Assembly (NCBI GenBank): GCA_942159475.1
Contig: OW804102.1
Location: 30,510,873 to 30,574,872 of the forward strand
DNA from: Sthenelais limicola
Taxonomy: Eukaryota > Annelida > Polychaeta > Phyllodocida > Sigalionidae
Reading direction: 5' to 3'
Length of the DNA: 64,000 bases
A program made the translations under genes and the position numbers. This document shows, one piece after another, positions 11,546 to 21,963 of the stretch. Each line of letters starts with the position of its first letter. The first letter of the stretch is position 1. Under the pieces are notes generated by a model. It was not told where the DNA came from. It saw only the letters and a list, made by a program, of their open reading frames with translations, and made no database searches.

Positions 11546-13499
11546 CTATTTCACTGCCTACTGCATGAAACTCTACCCCTACAGCTGGGTCTACTGTCAT
11601 ATATTGGACAGTGGCTGACTATTTCACTGCCTACTGCATGAAACTGTACCCCTACAGCTGGGTCTACTGTCATATATTGGACAGTGGCTGACTATTTCAC
11701 TGCCTACTGCATGAAACTGGACCCCTACAGCTGGGCCTACTGTCATATATTGGACAGTGGCTGACTATTTCACTGCCTACTGCATGAAACTGGACCCCTA
11801 CAGCTGGGCCTACTGTCATATATTGGACAGTGGCTGACTATTTCACTGCCTACTGCATGAAACTGGACCCCTACAGCTGGGTCTACTGTCATATATTGGA
11901 CAGTGGCTGACTATTTCACTGCCTACTGCATGAAACTGAATCCCTACAGCTGGGTCTACTGTCATATATTGGACAGTGGCTGACTATTTCACTGCCTACT
12001 GCATGAAACTGGACCCCTACAGCTGGGCCTACTGTCATATATTGGACAGTGGCTGACTATTTCACTGCCTACTGCATGAAACTGGACCCCTACAGCTGGG
12101 CCTACTGTCATATATTGGACAGTGGCTGACTATTTCACTGCCTACTGCATGAAACTGGACCCCTACAGCTGGGTCTACTGTCATATATTGGACAGTGGCT
12201 GACTATTTCACTGCCTACTGCATGAAACTGAATCCCTACAGCTGGGTCTACTGTCATATATTGGACAGTGGCTGACTATTTCACTGCCTACTGCATGAAA
12301 CTGAATCCCTACAGCTGGGTCTACTGTCATATATTGGACAGTGGCTGACTATTTCACTGCCTACTGCATGAAACTGAATCCCTACAGCTGGGTCTACTGT
12401 CATATATTGGACAGTGGCTGACTATTTCACTGCCTACTGCATGAAACTGGACCCCTACAGCTGGGCCTACTGTCATATATTGGACAGTGGCTGACTATTT
12501 CACTGCCTACTGCATGAAACTGGACCCCTACAGCTGGGCCTACTGTCATATATTGGACAGTGGCTGACTATTTCACTGCCTACTGCATGAAACTGGACCC
12601 CTACAGCTGGGTCTACTGTCATATATTGGACAGTGGCTGACTATTTCACTGCCTACTGCATGAAACTGAATCCCTACAGCTGGGTCTACTGTCATATATT
12701 GGACAGTGGCTGACTATTTCACTGCCTACTGCATGAAACTGAATCCCTACAGCTGGGTCTACTGTCATATATTGGACAGTGGCTGACTATTTCACTGCCT
12801 ACTGCATGAAACTGAATCCCTACAGCTGGGTCTACTGTCATATATTGGACAGTGGCTGACTATTTCACTGCCTACTGCATGAAACTGGACCCCTACAGCT
12901 GGGTCTACTGTCATATATTGGACAGTGGCTGACTATTTCACTGCCTACTGCATGAAACTGAATCCCTACAGCTGGGTCTACTGTCATATATTGGACAGTG
13001 GCTGACTATTTCACTGCCTACTGCATGAAACTGAATCCCTACAGCTGGGTCTACTGTCATATATTGGACAGTGGCTGACTATTTCACTGCCTACTGCATG
13101 AAACTGAATCCCTACAGCTGGGTCTACTGTCATATATTGGACAGTGGCTGACTATTTCACTGCCTACTGCATGAAACTGAACCTAGAGCTACAGCTGGGC
13201 CTACTGTCATATATTGGACAGTGGCTGACTATTTCACTGCCTACTGCATGAAACTGAATCCCTACAGCTGGGTCTACTGTCATATATTGGACAGTGGCTG
13301 ACTATTTCACTGCCTACTGCATGAAACTGGACCCCTACAGCTGGGTCTACTGTCATATATTGGACAGTGGCTGACTATTTCACTGCCTACTGCATGAAAC
13401 TGTACCCCTACAGCTGGGTCTACTGTCATATATTGGACAGTGGCTGACTATTTCACTGCCTACTGCATGAAACTGAACCCTTACAGCTGTCATATATTG
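11546..13499. repeat. 73-bp satellite array with higher-order structure
   Basis: 26 full units and one truncated unit of 73 bp, starting CTATTTCACTGCCTACTGCA. Nearly all variation sits at two spots: GGACCCC, AATCCC or GTACCCC, and GGGCC or GGGTC. With A = GGAC/GGCC, B = GGAC/GGTC and C = AATC/GGTC, units 3-22 read AABC AABCCC AABCCC BCCC. Units 7-12 and 13-18 are thus two 438-bp higher-order repeats. Unit 23 carries a 4-bp insertion. Every complete unit holds an ACTGTC...GACAGT hairpin with an 8-base loop. 73 is not a multiple of 3 and no long frame exists, so it is not coding. Confidence 0.97.
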
Positions 13500-13849
13500 T
13501 AAAATTGTATTAGTATTATAATTTGTTTTCTCATTAGCTTCGACTGAGAACATTGTGTATCACATAATGCTTGGGTAAATAAAATTATTTAAATACAAAT
13601 ACTATTCCTCTCTTTATGTCTGGCTTCTATTTTTTGTGCTATGTGCTTGTCTGTGCCTCTGTCTCCATCCACTTCGCTTGTGCATGAAACTAACCAGCAC
13701 ACTTTTGTAGTTTTCTCTGCTTCCCCCTCTCTATCTTCTCTCTCTATCTATTCATCTACTTTGTGTAATCCACCATCCCTGTCCTTACAAACAATGTATT
13801 ATGTTGGAGATATCAGTATGATGCCTTCGTTAGACCAATTTGTATAATA
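13500..13849. other. Satellite flank, CT-rich in part
   Basis: CT-rich from 13640 to 13790. The first 100 bases resemble 33025-33110 (CTGAGAA..ATTGT, CACATAATG or TTACATAATG, AAATACAAATA.TATTCCT), suggesting a dispersed repeat next to the array. The ORF through the CT tract is low complexity. Confidence 0.4.
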
Positions 13850-13965
13850 GAACACAAGGAACCCACAGGAAGACTTGGAACCAAGGTTTCAAAACTGGGA
13901 CCTCCTTTTTGTAACCAACGCTAATTGCAAATAAAAAATGTCTTGAATTGAATTGAACACAAGGA
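13850..13965 (+). mobile_element. Very short non-LTR retrotransposon tail with 11-bp TSD
   Basis: GAACACAAGGA occurs at 13850-13860 and again at 13955-13965. The 94 bp between end in AAATAAAAAATGTCTTGAATTGAATT, a poly-adenylation-like AATAAA followed by a TTGAA-repeat tail. Such tails are common on RTE/CR1-type LINE copies. The insertion is a severely 5'-truncated copy with no coding left. Confidence 0.8.
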
Positions 13966-14261
13966 GTATCCTTTATATAACATCAACCAACACCAGACAT
14001 GGTCAGATAACAGGTGCCATTTCAAGTGGTGGAGGGTTGGGGAGGCTGCACCTTAAGGATATTGAACAACATGATAAGGGGGGGGGGGGTAACAAAGATT
14101 AGTGCATCGGTTTCATTTGGACGGAAGGGGGATAGGAGGGTAAACGATATGGTTATAACCCACAGGCTGGACAGGAAGGCTAGCTATGAGGTGGATACAT
14201 CTAAGGAGGGGCAGGCGGGGATGGGGTAAATTAAAGAGGTCTCCCTTATCTCATTGTAGGG

Positions 14262-14433
14262 TAGGACCTTAAAGTGCCTTTCTGTCTCTTTTCTCTGTCT
14301 CTCTCTCCCTTCTTCTCTATCTCTATTTCCTGGGTATGATCATAAACTGCCTCCCCCTCAGGTCTCCCGCCCTTGATATAACACTTCAAAGTGTTGATAA
14401 GGGCGTAAAGCAACCAATCTCACTCACTCACTT
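14262..14433 (-). repeat. F1 hairpin repeat, copy d, long
   Basis: Reverse complement: TTAAAGTGCCTTTCTGTCTC, CT-rich tail, CCTGGGTATGATCATAAACTG, TCTCCCGCCCTTGATATAAC, ACTTCAAAGTGTTGATAAGGG, then CTCACTCACTCACTT. It preserves the GGCACTTTA distal end also seen in copy a. Confidence 0.85.
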
Positions 14434-14848
14434 ATCTCATTGTAGTAATATAAAGTTGGAAATCAATGATAGAATTAATGATAATTATGCAACTAGGCAT
14501 ATTGCCACCGATGGATATAGATTCCAAACCTACCATTTTGTATCCAAACTAGTTGTTTGATCTGTTTCTGAATCTACGAATGGTCCATAAAGAGGGCCAG
14601 AAGCAGTTATGTATCAAAGGTTTGGCTACACTATAGGTGGGCGTGACTCTCAATGGGTCTAAAGGGAATGCCTATGGAAATATAGACATAAGTATTTACT
14701 GCACAGAAATAGGGATGGGGAAACGATTTCTTGACTCAAATATATAAATTCCTAAGTTCCATTCATTTTTTATTCTCTGCCCCCAGCAAACAAGAATATT
14801 GAAGAAAACTTTGGTTTTTATAATGATTTCTCATAAAGTATAAACACT
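14434..14848. other. No gene recognised
   Basis: Unique-looking DNA with no credible ORF. Confidence 0.45.
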
Positions 14849-15180
14849 TAAAGCTGCATTCTCAGCTATTACAAAGAAACAAATCTTACTAATTTTACTC
14901 GCGTTAAGACTTACAGAGCTGGATTTATGATTATTCTACTACTGTTATATATGTTTATATATGAATTGGAAGTGGAATTGGCCGAGAGAAAACGGCCGCC
15001 GATAATAAGTGAGCGATAAAAAGTGAAGTCATCATTGGAAGGGATTCGGGCGGGTCCTCCAAATAGAAATGTTGACGATTTAGAAGCCCTGTAGGAAAAA
15101 CAACTGATCGGAAAAGAATGAAACAAAGATTAGAAAATATTAACTTTTGTATCGACGGTAGCTGAGAGTGCAGCTTAATG
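14849..15180 (+). mobile_element. F4 MITE, near full length, TTAA-type
   Basis: Begins TTAA|AGCTGCATTCTCAGCT and ends AGCTGAGAGTGCAGCT|TAAT. Internal landmarks TACAGAGCTGGATTTATGAT, AATAAGTGAGCGATAAAAAG and GAAGCCCTGTAGGAAAAACA recur at 36795-37093, 33398-33506 and 54905-55020. Palindromic ends flanked by TTAA are typical of piggyBac-type non-autonomous elements. No transposase. Confidence 0.75.
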
Positions 15181-15454
15181 GAAAAGCAAATTCGAATTAG
15201 TGTCGTAGGTGTAGAACTATTTGTATTGCCCCGATCCCCGCACACTACCCCCCTCCCGCACACACACGTACAGCATGGTCACATCAGGAATCGGTTTTCA
15301 ATACTCCATGGATTTTATAAGGAGAAATGGCATGATTTATTCTGCAGTAATATATTTTCTTTTTGCTTGATCAAATAAATGAATAAGCGTTTGCCTGTTT
15401 ACTTTCTGGTGGACTTAAACTTGATATCGCACATATTTTAGAAGACCTCTTATT

Positions 15455-15800
15455 TTGATTATTACTGTAAATGTTTTGATATTCGTGCAGTATTTATTTT
15501 CGCTATTTTAGCGCACCCACCTTTGTGCATGAAAATAAATCCTGTGCGAAACATATAATTATTGCATAAACAAGGTGTGAGACTTCCTTGCTGCGTGAAT
15601 TTAAATCTGTGCAAAAAAGTGTAAGAGTACTTTTGTACACTAAATTCTGTGAGAATCTCATGAGAATCGGCTTAGTGGACAAGGCCCTTTAGCATCAGAA
15701 TGCTCTTATTTCATTTCCCTTAGCAACAACCAGTAACATTTAAAAAACATTTATCTGAGCGTGCTGCTTAACATTTTATCGGCGCGAAAATAAATTTATA
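15455..15800 (+). repeat. TACTGTAAATG/TTCGC-type repeat interrupted by an F3 half
   Basis: Starts TTACTGTAAATGTTTTGATATTCG with TTATTTTCGCTATTTTAGCG, then GAAAATAAATCCTGTGCGAA. GCGCGAAAATAAATTTAT reappears at 15781, past an F3 fragment at 15640-15692. The arrangement suggests a host repeat split by a later insertion. Confidence 0.5.
15640..15714 (-). repeat. F3 half copy b plus shared flank
   Basis: CACTAAATTCTGTGAGAATC then CATGAGAATCGGCTTAGTGG is the right half of F3. The following TTTAGCATCAGAATGCTCTT matches, inverted, the sequence just outside F3 copy c (22622-22648). Confidence 0.75.
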
Positions 15801-18120
15801 TATTTCCAGTATCAAGTACATCATATATTCTAGTTTATTATACTAGACAAAGAGGAACTTCCACATAACCAGTTGTACATAAAAGAGGGACGAAGAAAGG
15901 AGATAAAGAATAAGTAACATAGAAAGATGAGGGATCAATATCTGGTGCGCATGTCACCGCCATTGATCAGTAAAAGGGACGATAAAGACGCACAACACAC
16001 ACAAGGTCATAGACAAGTATCTTATGTCACTTTCATCTCTGATAGAGGGGTTCGGCATTTTGAACAGAGGGTGGCATGGGAAGTCGAAATCGTAAATAGT
16101 TATGTTTTGGGTCATATAGGTTGACCAAAAGTATGTAGCAGTTTGTACACAGCTCCATGTATATATCACACTTATTTTTTAATTTATTTATTACACCAGG
16201 GAGAGGACATTATGTTTTTGTTATATCACAGGTTAGGTTCTGATCACACTCAACAGAGTGAGATATATATGCATATATTATATGTGATACTGTTCGTTTC
16301 ATGGAGCCTTCATGCTGCCGTTTATTGGTAGACATACAATGAAACCAAAGAAGGAAGAAATGTCTTCTCTCGATGTAATCTTGACCCTTCGATGTAATCT
16401 TGATCCATTATTTCATATGTGATATTGTTTGACTATACCAACACGTTAATACGTACATAAAGAGTATTGGCCACTTGGGATATACGTAATACAAAACGTA
16501 AACTCGAAGTTGGACAGTGACTATCACCCAACCTACTGCTTGAGCTTTTTCTTTATGCAGTCAGTGGTTGACAGCCATTTTCAATAATGACTTATTGTCA
16601 CTGGTGAAAACAGATGTGAAACACCGACTGCATCAAGAAAGCTCTGGCGTATCAATTACTTGTTACTTATTAAGCAGGAAAGCCACGAAGATCTGGGGAC
16701 AGATGGGGACCTTGTGCTTATTATCTTATGCTAAATATATAAATGAATAAATTTATAGATAACAGACCCTCCACTCCATCTCTGTCCCCCCCTCCCCACT
16801 CTCCTCCCTCCCCTCTCTCTTCTGGCTTCTCAAACAGGTTTTACAGAATGTGATCCTTTATGCGTTGGTATTAGAAATGTACATACCCTATCAGATTATT
16901 TATTAGTTCCTTGCAGTTGGTTCTACTCACTATTTATCATACATACACACCCTTAGCAAATAATATTAAAATTTTGGTTTAAGAAATTCTGGATAGACAT
17001 AAGGTATGAGTAAATATACGCACACAACAGCAACTCAATCCATTCTTATTGGCATATATACAACCCCTCTATGCCGTTATCAGATTGTGTATACTAACTT
17101 TCCTCTTCTCCAAAGTTGATAATTGAAGATGTTAGAAGTATTTGATTGCTTCCTTATACAATAAAGGAATCCATCTATTGTATTGGCATTCTATCTTTTT
17201 CAGGTAGCAACCCTGTTTAGGAAATGAGCTATAGGTGTACGCCCTAAAAATCGACCAAAGTCTTTAACATCTTAATATCATTCAGTATTAGTACTCAGTT
17301 TAGAGACCTCCCTCGGATGTTGGGGGAATTTACTCATTGATTCACTCCTCGGATTATTGTTATGATCAGAATCTTTTGTTTCACATTCATAATAGGACAT
17401 TTAACATTAATTTCGAAGCTTGTAATTGGAAATGTTTGTTCAAATATTGTCTTTCTGTACCTGTCTGTCTATAAACATATCTGTCTGTGTGGCGTATTAT
17501 CGTACATACAATATTACTCTCATAATCATTATTATTTCCTCCCGAAGCATTTATAATCAGATTTATAAAGTCTCGCAGGAAAAGGGTAATATTATCTACA
17601 ACTTTTACTACCACAGATGTAGTGAACAACTTTTCCCTGGGAAATAAAAAGTTTAATGATAATACCGCATATTTTGTTAACATGTAATAAATCTAAATCA
17701 TGTAGGTGATCTCTAACTGCTATAACAGCTCTTCCACGGAAGCCTCTTGGAATAATCTAGTCCCAAAAACTAGAGGCACACAAAGATAGAACAATCATAC
17801 TTAACCCATGGAGGCATCTATATTAAATGGGCAAGTAAAGCTGACGAATGAGTTAATCATAGAATGAATCAACACATAGTGGTAGGGACAGGGGACGCCA
17901 GTAAACTACATACTCCGCCCCTCACCTATAAGAGCTTTCATTAACCCAGAAAATGAACGATCCCATACTTCACCGCGACAACCTGCCACACCGGAAATGA
18001 TAAATGGCGTCTGCTGCAACAACTAACGACACCTAGTGGTGAATTCGGGCACTTCATTATTTAGATCGGTGATGAGGAAGGGGACGTGGTGAGGGCCCAG
18101 GAAGGGAGGGGACGTGGAGA
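15801..18120. other. 2.3 kb without recognised genes
   Basis: No extended coding frame on either strand. TCGATGTAATCTTGA is tandemly repeated at about 16368-16402. A CT-rich patch lies at 16780-16830. Short frames of 60-100 codons overlap on both strands and show no recognisable motif. Confidence 0.5.
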
Positions 18121-18399
18121 GGCAAGGTGAGAGAGCTCTCCTTATCTTTAAAGAGAGAGAGGTGAGAGTGTGGAGGGAGAGAGAGGAGGGAAAGAGACGA
18201 AAGAAAGAGAGAGAGGAGAAAGATGGAGAGAGAGAGAGAAGAAAAGAGGGAGAGAGAGATCAGAGAGCGAGAGAGCGAGAGAGGGAAAAGCTGGAGAGAG
18301 AGAAGAAAAGAGGGAGAGAGAGAGAGGGAGAGAAAGAGAAAGAGGGAGGAAAGAGAGAGGAGAGAGAGGAAAAGAGCGAGAGACAGAGAGACTGCGCTC

Positions 18400-18461
<62 letters not shown>

Positions 18462-18472
18462 CAAGAGAGACT
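18121..18472. repeat. GA-rich low-complexity tract ending in (GA)n
   Basis: Almost pure purine on the plus strand, with a long uninterrupted (GA)n at about 18405-18453. It produces open frames on both strands (RERE or SLSL peptides) because stops are excluded by composition. Purine-pyrimidine tracts like this can form triplex (H-DNA). Confidence 0.9.
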
Positions 18473-19398
18473 AAGCCGAGGCATTTTCTGGAAGACCTAT
18501 CTGTAAGGATTAAGGACTAACATCTCAGGCTAGACATGATGGGGTTTCTTTTGTAAAGATCTTTATTCAGGCATGGCTTTTACATTAACATATACAGGGT
18601 CATATGTAACAGTTATCACAAAACCACAGTTCACCTGACGGTGATCTTCCACTGTTGCCTGAGTTCGGCGGGTTATTAATCCTTGTAGACTCTGCCTAAG
18701 GTGATTATAGTCCCTGGACCGTTCAGGATAGAGGCTAAATGCAACTAGATTATACCCATGCAGCTTCACTATTGTACTAACTTAAGAAATAAAAGAATAA
18801 GGTAACATATCATATAGCAAGATATTATATATATCCCATGACTAATGAAACAGCAGCTACTACTTTTTATTATTTCCTTTTAATTAAAGAAAAGTGTCCT
18901 ATTAACAAGCCCCTCGTTTCAGTCATGGTGGGTAGTATAGGGAGTCTTGATTCTCTAATCTTTATGATTTACTTCACTAGTAATGAAGTGAATGAGGATG
19001 GAATTAGTGAAGACCCGTTTATTTCAATAGACATATTTTACTTCAGCCCGGTGTTTTGGCTGTCAATGTAAGAGTCTGAAATTGATATCTGTGTTCAGAA
19101 CTGAGAGATTATTTACCTTGACACCATATTGAAAAATATGCCCTAAAGCAATCAAGCCACATTCAAATGAAGAAATAGTGCAATAGACCTAGGTGAGGAC
19201 CAGCTGTATGAGTATACATCAACTGATAGGGACAGAACACTTTAAGTATAGTATTATACTTATTTCAGTATAGTGTTATACTTATTTCAGTATAGTGTTA
19301 TTGTATAATGTATGAAAGGAGGAATGAATGTCAATCACCGATTGGGGGAGGGGTCCTGGGATGAGCATGTCAGAAAAGCCTAGGCTCAGTTAGCGTTA
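18473..19398. other. No gene; F8 end fragment and short tandem
   Basis: GTTATTAATCCTTGTAGACTC with GGTGATTATAGTCCCTGG (18670-18720) is an F8 outer end. At about 19247-19312 a 23-bp unit containing GTATAGTGTTATACTTATTTCA is repeated two to three times. Confidence 0.5.
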
Positions 19399-19553
19399 TG
19401 CGTCAGAAATATGAACAATCGCCATGTATACACATTTGACAAATTAAAAAAACCTGCTCATTGAACAGTTTTTTAAAAACCAATTTCGTCGTAAATTCAA
19501 GTTATTGAAGAGAATTGGTGAAGATGAATTGTACATTTTCTGACGCCCTGACT
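19399..19553 (+). repeat. F2 MITE, internally deleted copy
   Basis: GCGTCAGAAATATGAACAATC at the left, AGAGAATTGGTGAAGATGAA and TTGTACATTTTCTGACGCCC at the right. About 155 bp instead of ~240. Confidence 0.6.
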
Positions 19554-19870
19554 TTATTACAATAAGTCTTATAAGCACTGCCTCCGTGCCACCTGAGCCA
19601 TGTGGGATCCATCAGAGGCAATCTGCCTGGGTATAAAAGTTCAAGAAATCAACAAGAGAGGAATGAGGCTGATGGAGTGTTGGATTTTTTACCAACACAG
19701 CGTTAGCTAATAGGTGGGGTGTTTATACATTGGTAAAGAGGGATGTTTTCAATTTAGGCCAAAAAAAGGCAGGGAGGGGAATGTTTTTCTATGTAGGGGG
19801 TTGGTGGTGGGGGTAATCGGAAACACACCTATTTTTGGTGGCCGTATTGATTTGACCAGTGAAAATTAAA
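19554..19870. other. No gene recognised
   Basis: Contains GTGGGGGTAAT- and GGGGGTTGGTGGTGGG-type G-rich stretches at 19790-19820. No ORF of note. Confidence 0.4.
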
Positions 19871-20027
19871 TATTATTCTATTACTTGGACATGAAACTAA
19901 GTACAATTACATTAAGTTATATTTCGATTTCATTCATGATATATCCTAAGTATTATTCTATTACTTGGTCAAGAAACTAAGTACAATTACATTAAGTTAT
20001 ATTTGATTTCATTCATGATATATCCTT
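19871..20027. repeat. Two-copy 80-bp tandem duplication
   Basis: TATTATTCTATTACTTGG begins at 19871 and again at 19951. The copies differ by a few substitutions (GGACATG versus GGTCAAG) and one deleted base. Confidence 0.9.
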
Positions 20028-20055
20028 GTGGCCTTTTAAATGGGGGCATATATAG

Positions 20056-20613
20056 AATAGTCAATCAGAAAGTCAATCAAAAAGTCAGAAATGTCATTCG
20101 TTAAGTCAGAATAGTCAATCAAAGTCAATCAGAAAGTTAGAAAAGTCAATCAGAAAGTCAGAAAAGTCAATCAGAAAGTCGAAATAGTCAATCAAAAAGT
20201 CAGAAAAGTCAAAAGTCAATCAGAAAAGTCAATAAAAATGTAAATCGAAAGTCAGAATAGTCAAAATAGTCAATTGAAAAGTCAAAATAGTCAATCGAAA
20301 AGTAAAAAATAGTCAATCAAAAAGTCATTTTAATTCGAAATAGTCAAACAAAAAGTCAGAAATAGTGAATTGAAAAGTCAAAATAGGCGATCGAAAAGTC
20401 AAAATAGTCAATCATAAAGTCAGAAAAGTCAATCATAAAGTCGAAATAGTCAATTAAAAAGTCAATCATTAAGTCAGAATAGTCAACCATTAAGTCAGAA
20501 CAAACAGTCAATCAAAAACTCGAAATAGTCAATCGAAAAGTCATGAAGTCAGAACAATCGATTGGAAAGTCGAAATAGTCAATCGAAAAATCAGAATTGT
20601 CAATCAAAAAGTC
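20056..20613. repeat. Degenerate ~21-bp GTCAATCA tandem array
   Basis: Repeating AGTCAATCAGAAAGTCAGAA-like units with many indels, spanning about 560 bp. Composition is very A-rich. Old minisatellite; no coding. Confidence 0.9.
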
Positions 20614-20937
20614 AATGGCATTTTGCGGTTAGGAGCAAGACCCTGACAGATGAAAAAAAAATGATAAAAAAAAAAATTCCGTCCTAATGGGATTTTAATG
20701 ACATTTGCGGTTAGGAGCATTTCAATGGCATTTTGCGGTTGGGAGCAAGACCCTAGACAATGTAGATGAAAAAAAAAATGAAAAAAAAAAATTCCGTCCT
20801 AATGGGATTTTAATGACATTTGCGGTTTGGAGCATTTGAATGGCATTTTGCGGTTCGGAGCAAGAGCCTAGACAAGATAGATGAAAAAAAAAAGAAAAAA
20901 AAAAATTCCGTCCTAATGGTATTTTAATGACATTTGC
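20614..20937. repeat. Three-copy 110-115-bp tandem array derived from F10
   Basis: AATGGCATTTTGCGGTT starts units at 20614, 20724 and 20839. Each continues with GGAGCAAGA, a run of A, then TTCCGTCCTAATGGGATTTT. The latter block matches the reverse complement of the F10 copy at 46640-46870, so the array seems to be amplified from part of F10. Confidence 0.85.
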
Positions 20938-21658
20938 GGTGGAGGAGGAGGGATGGAGGAGGAGGGATGGAAGAGGAGGAGGAGGAGGAGGAGGGATGGA
21001 AGAGGAGGAGGGATGGAGGAGGAGGAGGGGGATGGAAGAGGAGGGATGGAGGAGGAGGGATGGAGGAGGAGGAGGAGGGATGGAGGAGGAGGGATGGAGG
21101 AGGGATGGAAGAGGAGGGATGGAGGAGGAGGGATGGAGGAGGAGGAGGAGGAGGGATGGAGGAGGAGGAGGAGGGATGGAGGAGGAGGAGGAGGGATGGA
21201 GGAGGAGGAGGAGGAGGGATGGAGGAGGAGGGATGGAGGAGGAGGAGGGATGGAGGAGGAGGGATGGAGGAGGAGGAGGAGGGATGGAAGAGGAGGAGGG
21301 ATGGAGGAGGAGGAGGAGGAGGGATGGAAGAGGAGGAGGGATGGAGGAGGAGGAGGGGGATGGAAGAGGAGGGATGGAGGAGGAGGGATGGAGGAGGAGG
21401 AGGAGGGATGGAGGAGATGGAGGAGGGGGAGGAGGAGGGATGGAGGAGGGGGAGGAGGAGGGATGGAGGAGGAGGAGGAGGGATGGAAGAGGAGGAGGGA
21501 TGGAGGAGGAGGAGGAATGGAGGAGGAGGGATTGAGGAGGAGGGATTGAGGAGGAGGGATGGAGGAGGAGGAGGAGGGATGGAGGAGGGAGAGGAGGAGG
21601 GATGGAAGAGGAGGAGGGATGGAGGAGGAGGGATGGAGGAGGAGGGATGGAGGAGGAG
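20938..21658. repeat. GGAGGAGGAGGGAT minisatellite
   Basis: About 720 bp of GGA runs punctuated by GGGAT, with units of 14, 17 or 20 bp. The plus strand lacks stops in all three frames and the minus strand reads as Ser/Pro/Leu. The 198- to 345-residue frames over it are compositional artefacts. Confidence 0.95.
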
Positions 21659-21860
21659 GTGAGTGAGTGAGTGAGTGAGTGAGTGAGTGAGTGAGTGAGT
21701 GAGTGAGTGAGTGAGATTGGTTGCTTTACGCCCTTATCAACACTTTGAAGTGTTATCAAGGGCGGGAGAGCTGAGAGGGAGGCAGTTTATGATCATACCC
21801 AGGAAATAGAGATAGAGAAGAAGGGAGAGAGAGACAGAAGAAAGAGACAGAAAGGGGGAG
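21659..21860 (+). repeat. F1 hairpin repeat, copy e, with expanded (GTGA)n
   Basis: About 14 GTGA units (21659-21714), then GATTGGTTGCTTTACGCCC and the clean hairpin CCCTTATCAACACTTTGAAG with TGTTATCAAGGGCG. GGCAGTTTATGATCATACCC and a GAGA tail follow. This is the best copy for defining the hairpin. Confidence 0.9.
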
Positions 21861-21910
21861 GGATGGAGGAGGAGGGATGGAGGCGGAGGAGGAGGAGGAG
21901 GGGGGATGGA

Positions 21911-21963
21911 GGGTGCAAGGTCAGATGAGTGCAATGACCTTGCACTCATCTGACCTGGCACCT
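21911..21963. other. Long hairpin, 17-bp perfect stem plus extension
   Basis: AGGTCAGATGAGTGCAA (21918-21934) pairs perfectly with 21940-21956 across a 5-base loop. After one mismatch, GGTGC pairs with GCACC further out. It sits at the distal border of the GGA-rich region. Could be a small foldback element or a pre-miRNA-like hairpin; I cannot tell which. Confidence 0.7.

Noticed and set aside
11546..13499. CRISPR-like array
   Set aside because: Units are contiguous 73-mers without variable spacers; this is a eukaryotic satellite.
18057..18506. Frames of 130 and 135 codons
   Set aside because: Reading of the GA-rich tract on either strand.
20722..21759. Minus frame of 345 codons and plus frames of 198-242 codons
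   Set aside because: They lie on the GGAGGAGGAGGGAT minisatellite; the proteins are Ser/Pro/Leu or Gly/Glu/Arg runs and all frames of one strand are open at once because stops are excluded by composition.
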